This document shows positions 1 through 8,305 of a stretch of DNA of 24,700 bases, in pieces (position 1 is the first letter of the stretch; each line of letters begins with the position of its first letter). The DNA is from Caryophanon sp036309765 (GTDB lineage: Bacteria > Bacillota > Bacilli > Bacillales_A > Planococcaceae). The stretch spans positions 1-24,700 of the forward strand of contig JAXJTE010000049.1 of assembly GCA_036309765.1 (NCBI GenBank). The letters run 5' to 3'. Made by a program: the position numbers and the translations under genes. The notes below the pieces were generated by a model. It was not told the origin of the DNA. It did not search any database and was given only the letters and a program-made list of their open reading frames with translations.

Positions 1-441
1 CTGCTCTGTTGCTAAAAATGGCACAACTTGCTCGTTCGTTACTTTTTGCGATAACGCTTTTTCTAGCACAGCGATGTACGTCTCATAATGTGTGATGAGT
101 AAATCAATTTGCTCCTGTGACTTCGCGTTTGGTGACGTTGCAGAAAAGGCAGCTAACGTTTCGGTAAATTCTTGTTTATGTGCTTCATAAGACGTTGTAT
201 CGAATGATTGCGTTAAAATCGCCTGCTGTACATCGATTTCCATATTGGCAACGACATATTGTAAATGCTGTACGTTTCCGATCACTGCATCTCGTCGGTC
301 GAGTAAGTTATTGTACGAATCGTCCACTCGATTGATTTGCGAGATAGATAGTAAACAAAAAATAGCGAACGTGACGATGAGCCCACCAGTAGCAAGCATG
401 AGCTTTAATGAAATCGACAAATTGTGTTGACGCTTTTTCAA
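1..441 (-). CDS. Methyl-accepting chemotaxis protein, N-terminal part (runs off window)
   Basis: Reading frame open from the window edge to a TTG start at 441-439, giving 147 residues of an unfinished protein. The start is chosen because a GGGGTG ribosome site lies about 8 bases upstream. The N-terminus has a short basic stretch (MKKRQHNLSISLK), one hydrophobic membrane segment at about residues 12-32, and then a long helical, Gln/Glu/Thr-rich extracellular region with no cysteines. This is the usual shape of the four-helix-bundle sensor of chemoreceptors, which report ligand binding to CheA/CheW through HAMP and signalling domains. Those later domains would lie outside the window, so the assignment rests on the sensor half only. 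A membrane-bound sensor kinase with the same kind of sensor is the main alternative. Confidence 0.6.
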   Translation of the reverse strand, partial: MKKRQHNLSISLKLMLATGGLIVTFAIFCLLSISQINRVDDSYNNLLDRRDAVIGNVQHLQYVVANMEIDVQQAILTQSFDTTSYEAHKQEFTETLAAFSATSPNAKSQEQIDLLITHYETYIAVLEKALSQKVTNEQVVPFLATEQ

Positions 442-682
442 AATTGAACACCCCAATATATAATTTCTTTACAAACCACATATGAATGTAACATAAAAAA
501 ATAATTACGTGAATTTTCCATTAATTTTGTATGAAGAATGAATGCTTGTAAAATAATATTTTGTTACATACTCGTTAGGTCGTATAACTTATGTGTATAG
601 CTAAACTTAGCGAGAATGGATAAAAGTGATGGAAATTTGTTATTTCTTTACGGGACAAATGATAAATTTATTTTATTTTTAG

Positions 683-696
683 TGAGAATTTTCTCA
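683..696. promoter_or_regulatory. 14-bp perfect palindrome, possible operator
   Basis: TGAGAATTTTCTCA reads the same on both strands. It lies about 45 bases upstream of the likely promoter of the lipoprotein gene, in the otherwise AT-rich 442-816 gap. That gap also holds a weak TTGTTA/TATAAC promoter-like pair near 561-588 and no convincing small gene. No regulator is recognised. Confidence 0.25.
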
Positions 697-742
697 ATTA
701 ATGAATTATCGCAATGGTGTAACATTTCAAATGGAAAAGCCT

Positions 743-770
743 TTTGACGTTTTCAGCCATATGCTATACT
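743..770 (+). promoter_or_regulatory. Likely sigma-A promoter of the lipoprotein gene
   Basis: TTTGAC (743-748) and TATACT (765-770) are 16 bases apart, about 47 bases before the start codon. The -35 spacing is slightly short. TTGACG one base on would give 15. Confidence 0.4.
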
Positions 771-816
771 TAAGGGCGTATAGCAAGAACGTGTTGTAAT
801 TAGGAGGGCATTTTTT

Positions 817-1428
817 ATGCGTAAGCGTTGGTTAAGTGTAGCAGCACTTGCAGCTGTAATGTTAAGTGCATGCAGCGAGAAAGTAGTGGAGCAAGAGGAG
901 ATTGAAATTTTACCTGCGGATGAATATATTGCGGAGTTTAAGCAGTCAGAAGGCTATGAAACGTATATTGGGGACAATACCGTGCATTTCATTCAGCCAG
1001 TCGATTTTACGAAGGACGAAATTCCAGAGCTTGTAACAGGCTATGACACAGAAATTGAAGGACAGGCATATACGTATGTATCCGTATTCAGCCGTGCTGA
1101 AACAGAGGAAGAAGTGCGTTGGAATTTATCGACTGAAATGTATTCAGATGAGCCAAACTATACGTATAATAACTACGGTACATTTGCGCAAGAAGAATAT
1201 GTTAGCTTATGGGCTGGTGGTTATACACAAGGTGTAGGCGACAATGCGAAGCAAGTTGTACAAGTGTATGACTTAATGGGTGGCAAGCTCGCACCACTTG
1301 AGTCAATTGAAGGTGTCGCGTCAGAGTCAGTATCGTTTGATCAAAAGACGCAGACGCTAACGTATAAAGGCGGCGTAACATATGAAGTGACATATGTGGA
1401 CGGCGAATTAATCGTCAAGCAAAAATAA
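817..1428 (+). CDS. Putative lipoprotein of unknown function
   Basis: 203 residues with a type II signal peptide: basic MRKR, a hydrophobic stretch, and a lipobox LSAC with the acylated cysteine at residue 19. The mature protein should be anchored on the outer face of the cytoplasmic membrane. It is acidic and rich in Glu, Tyr, Thr and Val, with no further cysteines and no catalytic motif I recognise. The tail alternates polar and aromatic residues in a way that suggests beta structure. The start has a TAGGAGGG ribosome site at 801-808. A strong hairpin terminator directly follows the stop, so the gene is probably transcribed alone. I cannot assign a family. Confidence 0.8.
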   Translation: MRKRWLSVAALAAVMLSACSEKVVEQEEIEILPADEYIAEFKQSEGYETYIGDNTVHFIQPVDFTKDEIPELVTGYDTEIEGQAYTYVSVFSRAETEEEVRWNLSTEMYSDEPNYTYNNYGTFAQEEYVSLWAGGYTQGVGDNAKQVVQVYDLMGGKLAPLESIEGVASESVSFDQKTQTLTYKGGVTYEVTYVDGELIVKQK

Positions 1429-1430
1429 TG

Positions 1431-1477
1431 AAAACCGCATCGCATAAGCATATTAAGCTTACGATGCGGTTTTTTTC
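1431..1477 (+). terminator. Intrinsic terminator after the lipoprotein gene
   Basis: AAAACCGCATCG (1431-1442) pairs with CGATGCGGTTTT (1462-1473). An inner TAAGC/GCTTA stem extends the hairpin, and seven Ts end it. Confidence 0.9.
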
Positions 1478-1596
1478 GCACAAGGGAAATTATTTTCATT
1501 ATTTGTCAAAGCATAGGATAATAGAAGAAACGGAACTTTTTCATCATCCATTACGTAAAATAAAGAACAGCATGCTTAAGGGAGGGAACGACAACT

Positions 1597-3201
1597 GTGA
1601 AATTTCACCCTCATAATTCACAAGACGTCCATTACTGGGACTCGACAATTTTAAAGCGATTATCAGAGCGTACAGGATACGTGAGCGAGCCGCTTACATA
1701 TGAGCGTGTGGCCGTGCAAGTACTCGGGAGCTACCGAGACCACGATGAATACCGCGACGAATTATATACAATTGGTCAAGAGCCGATGTACAAATGGCAA
1801 ATGCTTTTTACTGGCATGCCAAAGGAAATTGCACCCGAAACACGTACAGAAGTACAAAAAATATTACAAATTCACCGTGAAACACCGTTGTCAGCAAACC
1901 GCATAATGGCATTTTTCCACGGTGCGAATTTATTCCCGCTAAAAAATACACCATACGACGAGCAGTACCGAGAAGCGTTTAAACAATGGCTTGCGATGCT
2001 AGAGGAGCGTTATCCGAAGCTACAAGCGCAAAATTTACACCGCTTTTTTATGGATTTAGTGAAATGGTCGGCCTATTACTTCCCGAAATGGATTGCAGAG
2101 GGGCTGTTTGACGACCAAGTGCCGCGCATTTTATGGCACGGTGAGGCGCGTGAAACAGACGTGTATTGGTTGTACTTCCTTTATTTATATGGTTGTGACA
2201 TTGTTGTTCTTCATCCGAGTGGCGATGATATTTTCAAGCCGTATAAATTAGCGCTTCCGCAGCACCATTTAGACGAGCAGGTGCCGTATTTTGATTTTCC
2301 ACTGGAGAAGCCGCAGCGCATTCGTACTGTTGCACAAAAAGCGTCGGAGGAATTACAGGAAACCATTTACGGTGGACATTCGTTACATTATCCGTGGAAG
2401 TACCGCGAATATGAGCCGCAAAACCGCATTTTGCAAACGACGTATGACGAGCTGTTTTTATTAGTGCAAGAGCATACACATATGCGTCAAGGCTTTGAAG
2501 CGGACGCACAGCGCGTATACATTCCGACGCTGTTTGCAAAAATCGTTGGCATATCACGCAATAAAGAAGAATATGCGACGCGCTTGCAACGACTCATTGA
2601 AGATGAATGGACCTATACAATAAATGCATTCCCAATCGTCCAAAAGCAACGTGCGAACATGCAATTTCATTACCGTGACGCAAGCACGAACGGTCGCCTA
2701 GACGTCGAAAAAATGATTCAGCTATCGGTATGGCCATACAAAAAGCTTGCGATCCCGCTGCAAAAAGGGTTAGCGCATGCCATCGTTCGACTCATTGAGG
2801 AAGCGCCGATTGAGCGACTGCCAAACGAGACGCAGCAGCAATATGAGCATTACGTATTCGGACAGGCACTCGCCATTCCAGAGCAAGCAATCCAGCTATT
2901 TCAGCGCTTCGATTATGCGTATCGCAGCCCGACCGTTGTTGCCTTTTATGAAGAATCAGGCGGTGTGCTAACGCGAGAAGATGCGATTTTACTGAAGCTA
3001 TTAAACATGCTTGGCTTTGATATTTTATTATTTAATCCGACCGGTCAGCGTGATTTAGAAGCGTATATTGAACCGACGTATTACGATACACATTGGTTAG
3101 AGGAAATGACGTTTACGGAAACGCTCGCGAGCATTAAATCGCATCGCAAGCAAGCAGATAGTTCAAAAATTAGAACGATATTTAAACGATTTTTAAATTA
3201 G
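1597..3201 (+). CDS. yceG: YceG-like protein (putative biosynthetic component of a Ter-type stress module)
   Basis: 534 residues from a GTG start with a GGGAGGG site at 1580-1586. The protein is soluble, with no signal peptide or membrane helix, and rich in Tyr, Trp, Arg and Gln. I recognise it as the YceG family of B. subtilis, which sits next to the TelA-like yceH in the yceCDEFGH stress operon. Comparative genomics has linked that family to a biosynthetic module of tellurite/Ter systems, but its chemistry is not settled. The stop codon overlaps the ribosome site of the next gene (TAGGGGGA), so the two are translationally close and surely co-transcribed. No TerD-like genes are present here, unlike the B. 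subtilis operon. Recognition is from overall sequence and context, not from a catalytic motif. Confidence 0.75.
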   Translation: MKFHPHNSQDVHYWDSTILKRLSERTGYVSEPLTYERVAVQVLGSYRDHDEYRDELYTIGQEPMYKWQMLFTGMPKEIAPETRTEVQKILQIHRETPLSANRIMAFFHGANLFPLKNTPYDEQYREAFKQWLAMLEERYPKLQAQNLHRFFMDLVKWSAYYFPKWIAEGLFDDQVPRILWHGEARETDVYWLYFLYLYGCDIVVLHPSGDDIFKPYKLALPQHHLDEQVPYFDFPLEKPQRIRTVAQKASEELQETIYGGHSLHYPWKYREYEPQNRILQTTYDELFLLVQEHTHMRQGFEADAQRVYIPTLFAKIVGISRNKEEYATRLQRLIEDEWTYTINAFPIVQKQRANMQFHYRDASTNGRLDVEKMIQLSVWPYKKLAIPLQKGLAHAIVRLIEEAPIERLPNETQQQYEHYVFGQALAIPEQAIQLFQRFDYAYRSPTVVAFYEESGGVLTREDAILLKLLNMLGFDILLFNPTGQRDLEAYIEPTYYDTHWLEEMTFTETLASIKSHRKQADSSKIRTIFKRFLN

Positions 3202-3213
3202 GGGGAATCCATT

Positions 3214-4386
3214 ATGTCAAATGAAAATCCATTTTTAAGTGAAGACGTGTTCGCTAAGCAAGAGTCAGCACCAACACCAACACCACAACCAGCACACGTA
3301 CCAGCAATGACGACAATTTTAACGCCGTCGACAGAAGAAAAATCACAGCTACTAAAGCAGCGTGAAATGTTACGCACGCAGCCAGACGTACAGCAGCTTG
3401 CGACGAAAATCGATGTTAAAAACCAAATCGCCGTACTCGAATTCGGTAAAGAAACAGCGGCGGGCATTTCGCAATTTTCAGACCGTATGCTTGCAACGAT
3501 GCGCACATCAAAGCTAGAGCAATCATCTGTATTATTAAGCAATTTAAATGTCATTATGGACCGCTTTGATCCACAAGACTTTAAAGAGGAAGAAAAGAAA
3601 AAAGGGCTCATTAAGCGCATCTTTAATAAAGGAAAAGAAAAATTAGAAACGGTGCTTGCTAAATACGACACGATGAACAAAGAAATCGACACTGTATATC
3701 AAGAAGTAAAAAAATACGAAGTCGAAATGAAGAAAGGAACGCTTGAGCTTGAGGAAATGTACAATCAAAACTTAGCGTACTTCCAAGAGCTTTCAAAATA
3801 TATCGCAGCCATCGACGTGAAGCTAGACGAAATTGATCGTCAGCTACCTGTGCTTGAATCGCGCACACATGACGGCAATCAGCTTGCCATTATGGAATAT
3901 GAAACGGTTCGCCGTGCGCGTGAGCTACTTGAGCAACGTCGCTACGATTTAGAAATGGCGCAGCAAGTGTCGTTCCAATCAGCACCGCAAATTCGCCTGC
4001 TTCAACAAGGGAACAACCATCTAATTAGTAAAATTAACTCGGCATTCGTTGTGACGATTCCAATTTTCAAGCAAGGGCTTATTCAAGCAGTACAAATGAA
4101 GCGTCAAAAATTAATTGCCGAGTCAATGAGCGAGCTAGACCGCCGCACGAATGAAATGCTTGTGCGTAACGCCGAAAATATTAGCCAAAACTCAATTCGC
4201 ATTGCGGAGATGGCAGGCAGCCCGTCAATTAAAATTGAGACGATTGAAAATACATGGCAAACGATTATGAGTGGCATTCAAGAAACGCAGCGCATTCAGC
4301 AAGAAACAGCACAAAACCGCGATGCTGGGCGCAAGCGAATTGAACAGCTACAGCTCGAGTATGAAAAAGTTAAAAAAGGAATGTAA
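3214..4386 (+). CDS. yceH: TelA/YceH family toxic-anion resistance protein
   Basis: 390 residues starting 12 bases after yceG, with the ribosome site GGGGGA at 3201-3206 overlapping the yceG stop. The N-terminus is flexible, with a short Thr-Pro repeat near residues 20-30. The rest is almost entirely charged helix with heptad-like spacing, including stretches such as RIFNKGKEKLETVLAKYD and a Gln/Arg-rich C-terminal coiled coil. This matches the TelA family (named for tellurite resistance, also linked to nisin and antibiotic tolerance), whose biochemical role is unclear. It is probably cytoplasmic or peripheral to the membrane. The yceG-yceH order is as in B. subtilis, and a strong terminator closes the pair. 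Confidence 0.85.
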   Translation: MSNENPFLSEDVFAKQESAPTPTPQPAHVPAMTTILTPSTEEKSQLLKQREMLRTQPDVQQLATKIDVKNQIAVLEFGKETAAGISQFSDRMLATMRTSKLEQSSVLLSNLNVIMDRFDPQDFKEEEKKKGLIKRIFNKGKEKLETVLAKYDTMNKEIDTVYQEVKKYEVEMKKGTLELEEMYNQNLAYFQELSKYIAAIDVKLDEIDRQLPVLESRTHDGNQLAIMEYETVRRARELLEQRRYDLEMAQQVSFQSAPQIRLLQQGNNHLISKINSAFVVTIPIFKQGLIQAVQMKRQKLIAESMSELDRRTNEMLVRNAENISQNSIRIAEMAGSPSIKIETIENTWQTIMSGIQETQRIQQETAQNRDAGRKRIEQLQLEYEKVKKGM

Positions 4387-4394
4387 CGTAGTGA

Positions 4395-4446
4395 AACAAG
4401 GCTGTGCTAAACGTCGAAATCGACAATTAGCACAGCCTTGTTTTGT
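4395..4446 (+). terminator. Intrinsic terminator after the yceG-yceH pair
   Basis: A 16-bp perfect stem (4395-4410 with 4427-4442) has an inner GTCG/CGAC stem in its loop and a short T tail. The remaining gap to 4744 is AT-rich, with only the promoter described next. Confidence 0.9.
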
Positions 4447-4627
4447 CAGAAAGCAAGGTCGCTGTGCATAAGTCATTCATTTGTTATACAACAGTTGTCA
4501 GACTTTTAATGAATATGCGACATGCTAAAAAACGTACTTTTTCTCTTTGATTTCAAATAATGTTCGTGAAAATTTGTTTTTAACACGTCTTTTAACAGAA
4601 AAATGACGAAAACGATGGTAAAAAACG

Positions 4628-4656
4628 TTTACGCTCTTTCAATCATACGCTATAAT
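4628..4656 (+). promoter_or_regulatory. Sigma-A promoter of the OFA-type transporter gene
   Basis: TTTACG (4628-4633), a 17-base spacer and a consensus TATAAT (4651-4656) lie about 90 bases before the GTG start. Confidence 0.6.
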
Positions 4657-4744
4657 GACGATATTGTGTTTTAATACAGAAATCATGAACGGCACAAAAT
4701 AACAGCTTTTGCAGCGAATCTGGAAAGCGTAAGGAGTATTTTTC

Positions 4745-6007
4745 GTGAGTAACATTGAAAACAAATGGATGCGTGCAGTATTGCCAGCACTACTCATCCA
4801 CTGTAGTATCGGGACCGTATATTGCTGGTCATTATTTAAAGCAGACATTGCACTTTATATTGGACGACCATTAAGCGAAGTCGAGTGGGCGTTTAGCTTA
4901 GCGATTTTCGTGCTCGGGATGTCAGCAGCATTTGGCGGACGCTTCGTTGAGAAAAACGTCAAGCGCTCGGCATTATTATCAACAATATTCTTTACAGTCG
5001 GCATGGTCGGCACAGGTTTCTTCATTTATCAAAAATCATTAATCGGCATTTTCATTTGTTACGGTGTCATTATGGGAATCGGGCTCGGTATCGGCTACTT
5101 AACGCCGGTGAAAAACTTAATGCTTTGGTTTGCAGACCGTAAAGGGTTAGCAACAGGTATTGCGGTGGCAGGCTTCGGCTTAGCAAAAGTGATTGCGTCA
5201 CCATTAATGGAAATGCTAATGGGTCCAACGAATGCGGACGGTACGCTACAAAATCCAGCGAACGTGTACACGATGTTCTACATTTTAGCGGCGATTTATG
5301 CGGTATGTATGATTATTGGCTTCTTGCTTATTCGCAAGCCAGATGGTCATGTTGAATCAGCAGCAGCGGCAAAAGCGTTCAGCTATCGTAAAGTGTTATC
5401 AAATAAAGTGTTTATCGGTATTTGGATCATGTTCTACATTAACATTACGTGCGGTTTAGCGTTAATTTCACAGGAAAAATCAATGCTTGCAGCAGTCGGC
5501 TTTACAGCAATCGGCTTAATGAGTGCTGTGACGGCGGTATTTAATGCGGGTGGACGTTTATTCTTCTCGGCGTGGGCAGACCGTTTACAAGACCGTAATA
5601 CAATTTACAAAATTATTTTCGGCTCAGCGTTATTATCAATCGGTGCGATGATCGTATTTGACGGCATTAATGCAGGTTCGGTTGTGCTTGTTGTCGTGTT
5701 GCTTTGTGTCATTAATGCAGGGTACGGTGGCGGCTTCTCGAACTTACCGACGTTACTGGCAGACCGCTTCGGCTTAAACAGCATTTCGACAGTGCATGGC
5801 TTAGCGTTATCAGCATGGGCATTTGCTGGGCTTTCAGGCAATCAGCTTAGCGCGAAAATTTTAGCAGCAACAGGCTCGTATGACTACGTGATGTATGCCA
5901 TCTTAGCGTTATTTACAGTGGCGATTTTAATTAGTATGTTCGTTGTAAAACCAGGGCTTGTAAAGTTTGACGAAAAACAAGCGACGGCGAGCGAGCAGCA
6001 CGCATAA
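4745..6007 (+). CDS. MFS transporter of the oxalate/formate antiporter (OFA) family
   Basis: 420 residues, GTG start with AAGGAG at 4731-4736 (8-base spacing). About twelve hydrophobic segments with short loops give the usual major facilitator layout. The first helix carries the family pattern IHCSIGTVYCWSLF, and the loop after helix 4 has LTPVKNLMLWFADRKG followed by ATGIAVAGFGLAK, which are typical of OFA carriers. The family exchanges small monocarboxylates or dicarboxylates (oxalate/formate in Oxalobacter, pyruvate for E. coli YhjX). The substrate here cannot be read from sequence. The short acidic C-terminal tail is cytoplasmic. It has its own promoter and terminator, so it is monocistronic. 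Confidence 0.85.
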   Translation: MSNIENKWMRAVLPALLIHCSIGTVYCWSLFKADIALYIGRPLSEVEWAFSLAIFVLGMSAAFGGRFVEKNVKRSALLSTIFFTVGMVGTGFFIYQKSLIGIFICYGVIMGIGLGIGYLTPVKNLMLWFADRKGLATGIAVAGFGLAKVIASPLMEMLMGPTNADGTLQNPANVYTMFYILAAIYAVCMIIGFLLIRKPDGHVESAAAAKAFSYRKVLSNKVFIGIWIMFYINITCGLALISQEKSMLAAVGFTAIGLMSAVTAVFNAGGRLFFSAWADRLQDRNTIYKIIFGSALLSIGAMIVFDGINAGSVVLVVVLLCVINAGYGGGFSNLPTLLADRFGLNSISTVHGLALSAWAFAGLSGNQLSAKILAATGSYDYVMYAILALFTVAILISMFVVKPGLVKFDEKQATASEQHA

Positions 6008-6012
6008 AAATG

Positions 6013-6050
6013 AGCGAGCGTTTCCGTAACTGGAGACGCTCGCTTTTTTT
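6013..6050 (+). terminator. Intrinsic terminator after the OFA-type transporter gene
   Basis: AGCGAGCGTTTCC (6013-6025) pairs with GGAGACGCTCGCT (6032-6044) around a 6-base loop, followed by a T run. Confidence 0.9.
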
Positions 6051-6125
6051 ATGTTAATTTTCAGTTAATAGCAGTGTCTATTTGCTTGTTTACGAATGAA
6101 TTTACTATTGTATCATGTTGGCATG

Positions 6126-6154
6126 TTGGCATTTAAATAAAATACTGCTATAGT
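6126..6154 (+). promoter_or_regulatory. Sigma-A promoter of the riboswitch-permease unit
   Basis: TTGGCA (6126-6131), exactly 17 bases, then TATAGT (6149-6154). Transcription starting near 6161 would give a leader of about 300 bases that contains the whole glycine aptamer. Confidence 0.65.
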
Positions 6155-6220
6155 ATGTCACATACTACATTGCACGATGAATTTCATATTTGCGTTGACA
6201 GCTAATGGGTCGTACTATAG

Positions 6221-6300
6221 CTCGAGCAGTTTCTGGAGAGAGTATACGTTTGTATACCGCCGAAGGGTTCACCATCTCAGGCAAAGCGGACAGAAGGGTA
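6221..6300 (+). ncRNA. Glycine riboswitch, apparently a single aptamer
   Basis: The conserved blocks of the glycine aptamer appear in order: CTGGAGAG (6233-6240), a variable GTATAC/GTATAC hairpin, CGCCGAAGGG (6258-6267), and ATCTCAGGCAAAGCGGACAG (6274-6293). TTCTG (6231-6235) and CAGAA (6291-6295) close the basal P1 helix. Only one full aptamer is visible. A small GTAT/ATAC hairpin follows at 6298-6310, in the position where single-aptamer versions often keep a vestigial second aptamer (inference). The downstream gene is a CycA-like permease whose expected substrates include glycine, which supports the call. Whether glycine turns the gene on or off cannot be read directly. Confidence 0.88.
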
Positions 6301-6391
6301 TTAAAGATACGTCACATTATTTTTTGTGAGTTGCTTTTTTAGTTTTTTATTATGTTGTCATAATAAATTGCGATATCTTTCACGTAAGTTT

Positions 6392-6422
6392 GAGGTTGGG
6401 ACATGCTCCTAACCTCTTTTTT
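6392..6422 (+). terminator. Expression-platform terminator of the glycine riboswitch
   Basis: GAGGTTGGGA (6392-6401) pairs with TCCTAACCTC (6407-6416) around a 5-base loop, followed by TTTTTT. It stands between the aptamer and the permease ribosome site, which implies control by premature termination. Confidence 0.8.
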
Positions 6423-6466
6423 GTGCCATTTGCGATGTAAGTTACGATTTATAGGAGGAATTTGTT

Positions 6467-7804
6467 GTGGCACAGCAAGAATTAAAGCGAGATTTAAAAA
6501 ATCGCCACGTGCAGCTCATTGCGATTGGCGGCACGATTGGTACAGGGTTATTTTTAGGCGCAGGAAAAGCGATTGAGCTTGCCGGGCCGTCGATCATTTT
6601 AGCGTATTTAATTGTCGGTACGGCGTTATTTTTTGTGATGCGCGCGCTAGGCGAACTGTTACTAACAGACGCAGGCTTTGAAAGCTTCACCGATTTTACG
6701 ACGCATTATGTAGGCTCATGGGCAGGGTATATTACAGGTTGGACATATTGGTTTTGCTGGATTATGGTGGCGATGGCAGACATTATCGCAGTCGGCATGT
6801 ACGTCAATTATTGGTTTGAGATTCCGCAGTGGATTCCGGCTTTAATTGCAGTCGTTGTGTTACTCGGGCTGAATTTATTAACGGTAAAGCTGTTTGGTGA
6901 GTTAGAATTTTGGTTTGCACTTATTAAAATTGTGACAATTGTCGGTTTAATTATCGTCGGGATCGTTATGATTGTATCTGGCTTTGAAACGGAATACGGC
7001 AAGGCGAGCGTCAGCAATTTATGGGAACACGGCGGATTTTTCGCAAATGGCTTATCAGGTTTTTTATTAGCATTTCAAATGGTTGTGTTCGCGTTCGTTG
7101 GGGTGGAGCTTGTTGGGGTAACGGCTTCTGAAACGGCAGACCCGAAAAAAAATATTCCATCAGCGATTAACAAAATTCCGATGCGTATTTTACTGTTTTA
7201 CGTTGGTGCATTAATTGTCATTTTATCGATTACACCGTGGACGAATATTTCGAGCGCATCAAGCCCGTTCGTACAAGTGTTTACGCTCGTTGGGATTCCG
7301 GTAGCGGCGGGTTTAATTAACTTTGTCGTGTTAACGTCAGCAGCATCAGCGGGGAACTCGGGGTTGTTTTCAACGAGCCGCATGTTGTATAACTTAGGGA
7401 AAAATGACAACGCACCGAAAACATTTGCGAAGTTAAACAGTCGCGCTGTGCCGCAAAATGCACTTGTGACATCAACAGTTGTTGCTGCACTTGGCGCACT
7501 GCTTGCGAAGCTTTTACCAGATACGGCGTTTAACTTAGTAACGACCGTGTCGGCGATTTGCTTCATTTGGGTGTGGAGTATGATTTTAATTTCACATATT
7601 ATTTATAAACGTCGCCATCCAGAGCAGCACGCAGCGTCAACGTTTAAAGCACCGTTAACACCAGGCATTAACTATGTCATTTTAGCATTCTTCGTCTTTT
7701 TACTTGTCGTAATGGGAGTAGCAGAAGATACACGTATGGCATTGTTGTGCACACCGATTTGGTTTGCGATTGTAGCGATTTTATATAGATTGAAAAGAAA
7801 ATAA
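6467..7804 (+). CDS. cycA: CycA-like amino acid permease (D-serine/D-alanine/glycine type)
   Basis: 445 residues, GTG start with TAGGAGGAA at 6452-6460. It is an APC-superfamily carrier of the AAT family with about twelve membrane helices. The first helix carries IAIGGTIGTGLFLGAGKAI, the unwound substrate-binding motif of the family. Other stretches closely resemble E. coli CycA: GWTYWFCWI, FAFVGVELVG, SAINKIPMRI and VLTSAASAGNSGLFSTSRML. CycA imports glycine, D-alanine, D-serine and L-alanine with protons. The upstream glycine riboswitch independently points to glycine as a substrate. The gene stands alone, with a terminator 10 bases after the stop. Exact substrate range is inference; family membership is clear. 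Confidence 0.88.
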   Translation: MAQQELKRDLKNRHVQLIAIGGTIGTGLFLGAGKAIELAGPSIILAYLIVGTALFFVMRALGELLLTDAGFESFTDFTTHYVGSWAGYITGWTYWFCWIMVAMADIIAVGMYVNYWFEIPQWIPALIAVVVLLGLNLLTVKLFGELEFWFALIKIVTIVGLIIVGIVMIVSGFETEYGKASVSNLWEHGGFFANGLSGFLLAFQMVVFAFVGVELVGVTASETADPKKNIPSAINKIPMRILLFYVGALIVILSITPWTNISSASSPFVQVFTLVGIPVAAGLINFVVLTSAASAGNSGLFSTSRMLYNLGKNDNAPKTFAKLNSRAVPQNALVTSTVVAALGALLAKLLPDTAFNLVTTVSAICFIWVWSMILISHIIYKRRHPEQHAASTFKAPLTPGINYVILAFFVFLLVVMGVAEDTRMALLCTPIWFAIVAILYRLKRK

Positions 7805-7813
7805 GCATAGGGA

Positions 7814-7842
7814 AGTAGCTGTCATTGTACAGCTGCTTTTTT
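7814..7842 (+). terminator. Intrinsic terminator after cycA
   Basis: AGTAGCTGT (7814-7822) pairs with ACAGCTGCT (7829-7837) around a 6-base loop, then a T run. A TATAAT (7860-7865) without a good -35 follows and may serve the next gene. Confidence 0.85.
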
Positions 7843-7891
7843 GTGCGTAAAACGTTTGTTATAATGTATGGAGTAGCAGGGAGGGAGTTTC

Positions 7892-8305
7892 GTGAAAAAG
7901 AGATTTATTGTTGGGGTGACGACGTCTGTGCTAGGTTTAGTAGGGGCTGGTGTTTGGAAGGGGCTACAAAAGCTCGATGCACAGCAGCCATTTCATGAAG
8001 TGTATGCATCGTACTTTATGCATGAGGATGTGCTTGAATATGCGGTCGTCGATGAGGTCGTGATTGAAGGTGAGGCGCTACAGCAGCTGCTGCAACGTGC
8101 AGACCACATGACGCTAGAGAAGAAAGCACGTGTTGTGAATGCACAGTATGAAATCGCACTGCATTCATTAAAGGGGATGATTGTGTACGTCAGCATCGGC
8201 TCAGCACGCGCCATAGCGGTGAACGGCATTACGTATAAAGTGGTAAACGGTGAGCGGTTTTACGAAGCGGTACGTGAACTCATGCAAAAAGGAAGCGCCG
8301 AGTGA
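7892..8305 (+). CDS. Small membrane-anchored protein of unknown function
   Basis: 137 residues, GTG start with AGGGAGGG at about 7879-7886. One hydrophobic N-terminal helix (residues 5-22, VGVTTSVLGLVGAGVW) is preceded by MKKR, which predicts a membrane anchor or uncleaved signal with the rest outside. The remainder is a compact mix of strands and helices rich in Val, Glu and Ala, with no cysteines and no motif I recognise. A TATAAT lies about 27 bases upstream. The last codons and the TGA stop fall inside the left arm and loop of the terminator described at 8291-8458, so the gene runs straight into its own terminator. Confidence 0.75.
   Translation: MKKRFIVGVTTSVLGLVGAGVWKGLQKLDAQQPFHEVYASYFMHEDVLEYAVVDEVVIEGEALQQLLQRADHMTLEKKARVVNAQYEIALHSLKGMIVYVSIGSARAIAVNGITYKVVNGERFYEAVRELMQKGSAE

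Noticed and set aside
6195..6221. TTGACA with TATAGC as the main promoter of cycA
   Set aside because: The spacer is only 15 bases and the start would fall at the edge of the aptamer. The pair at 6126-6154 has ideal spacing and leaves the aptamer intact.
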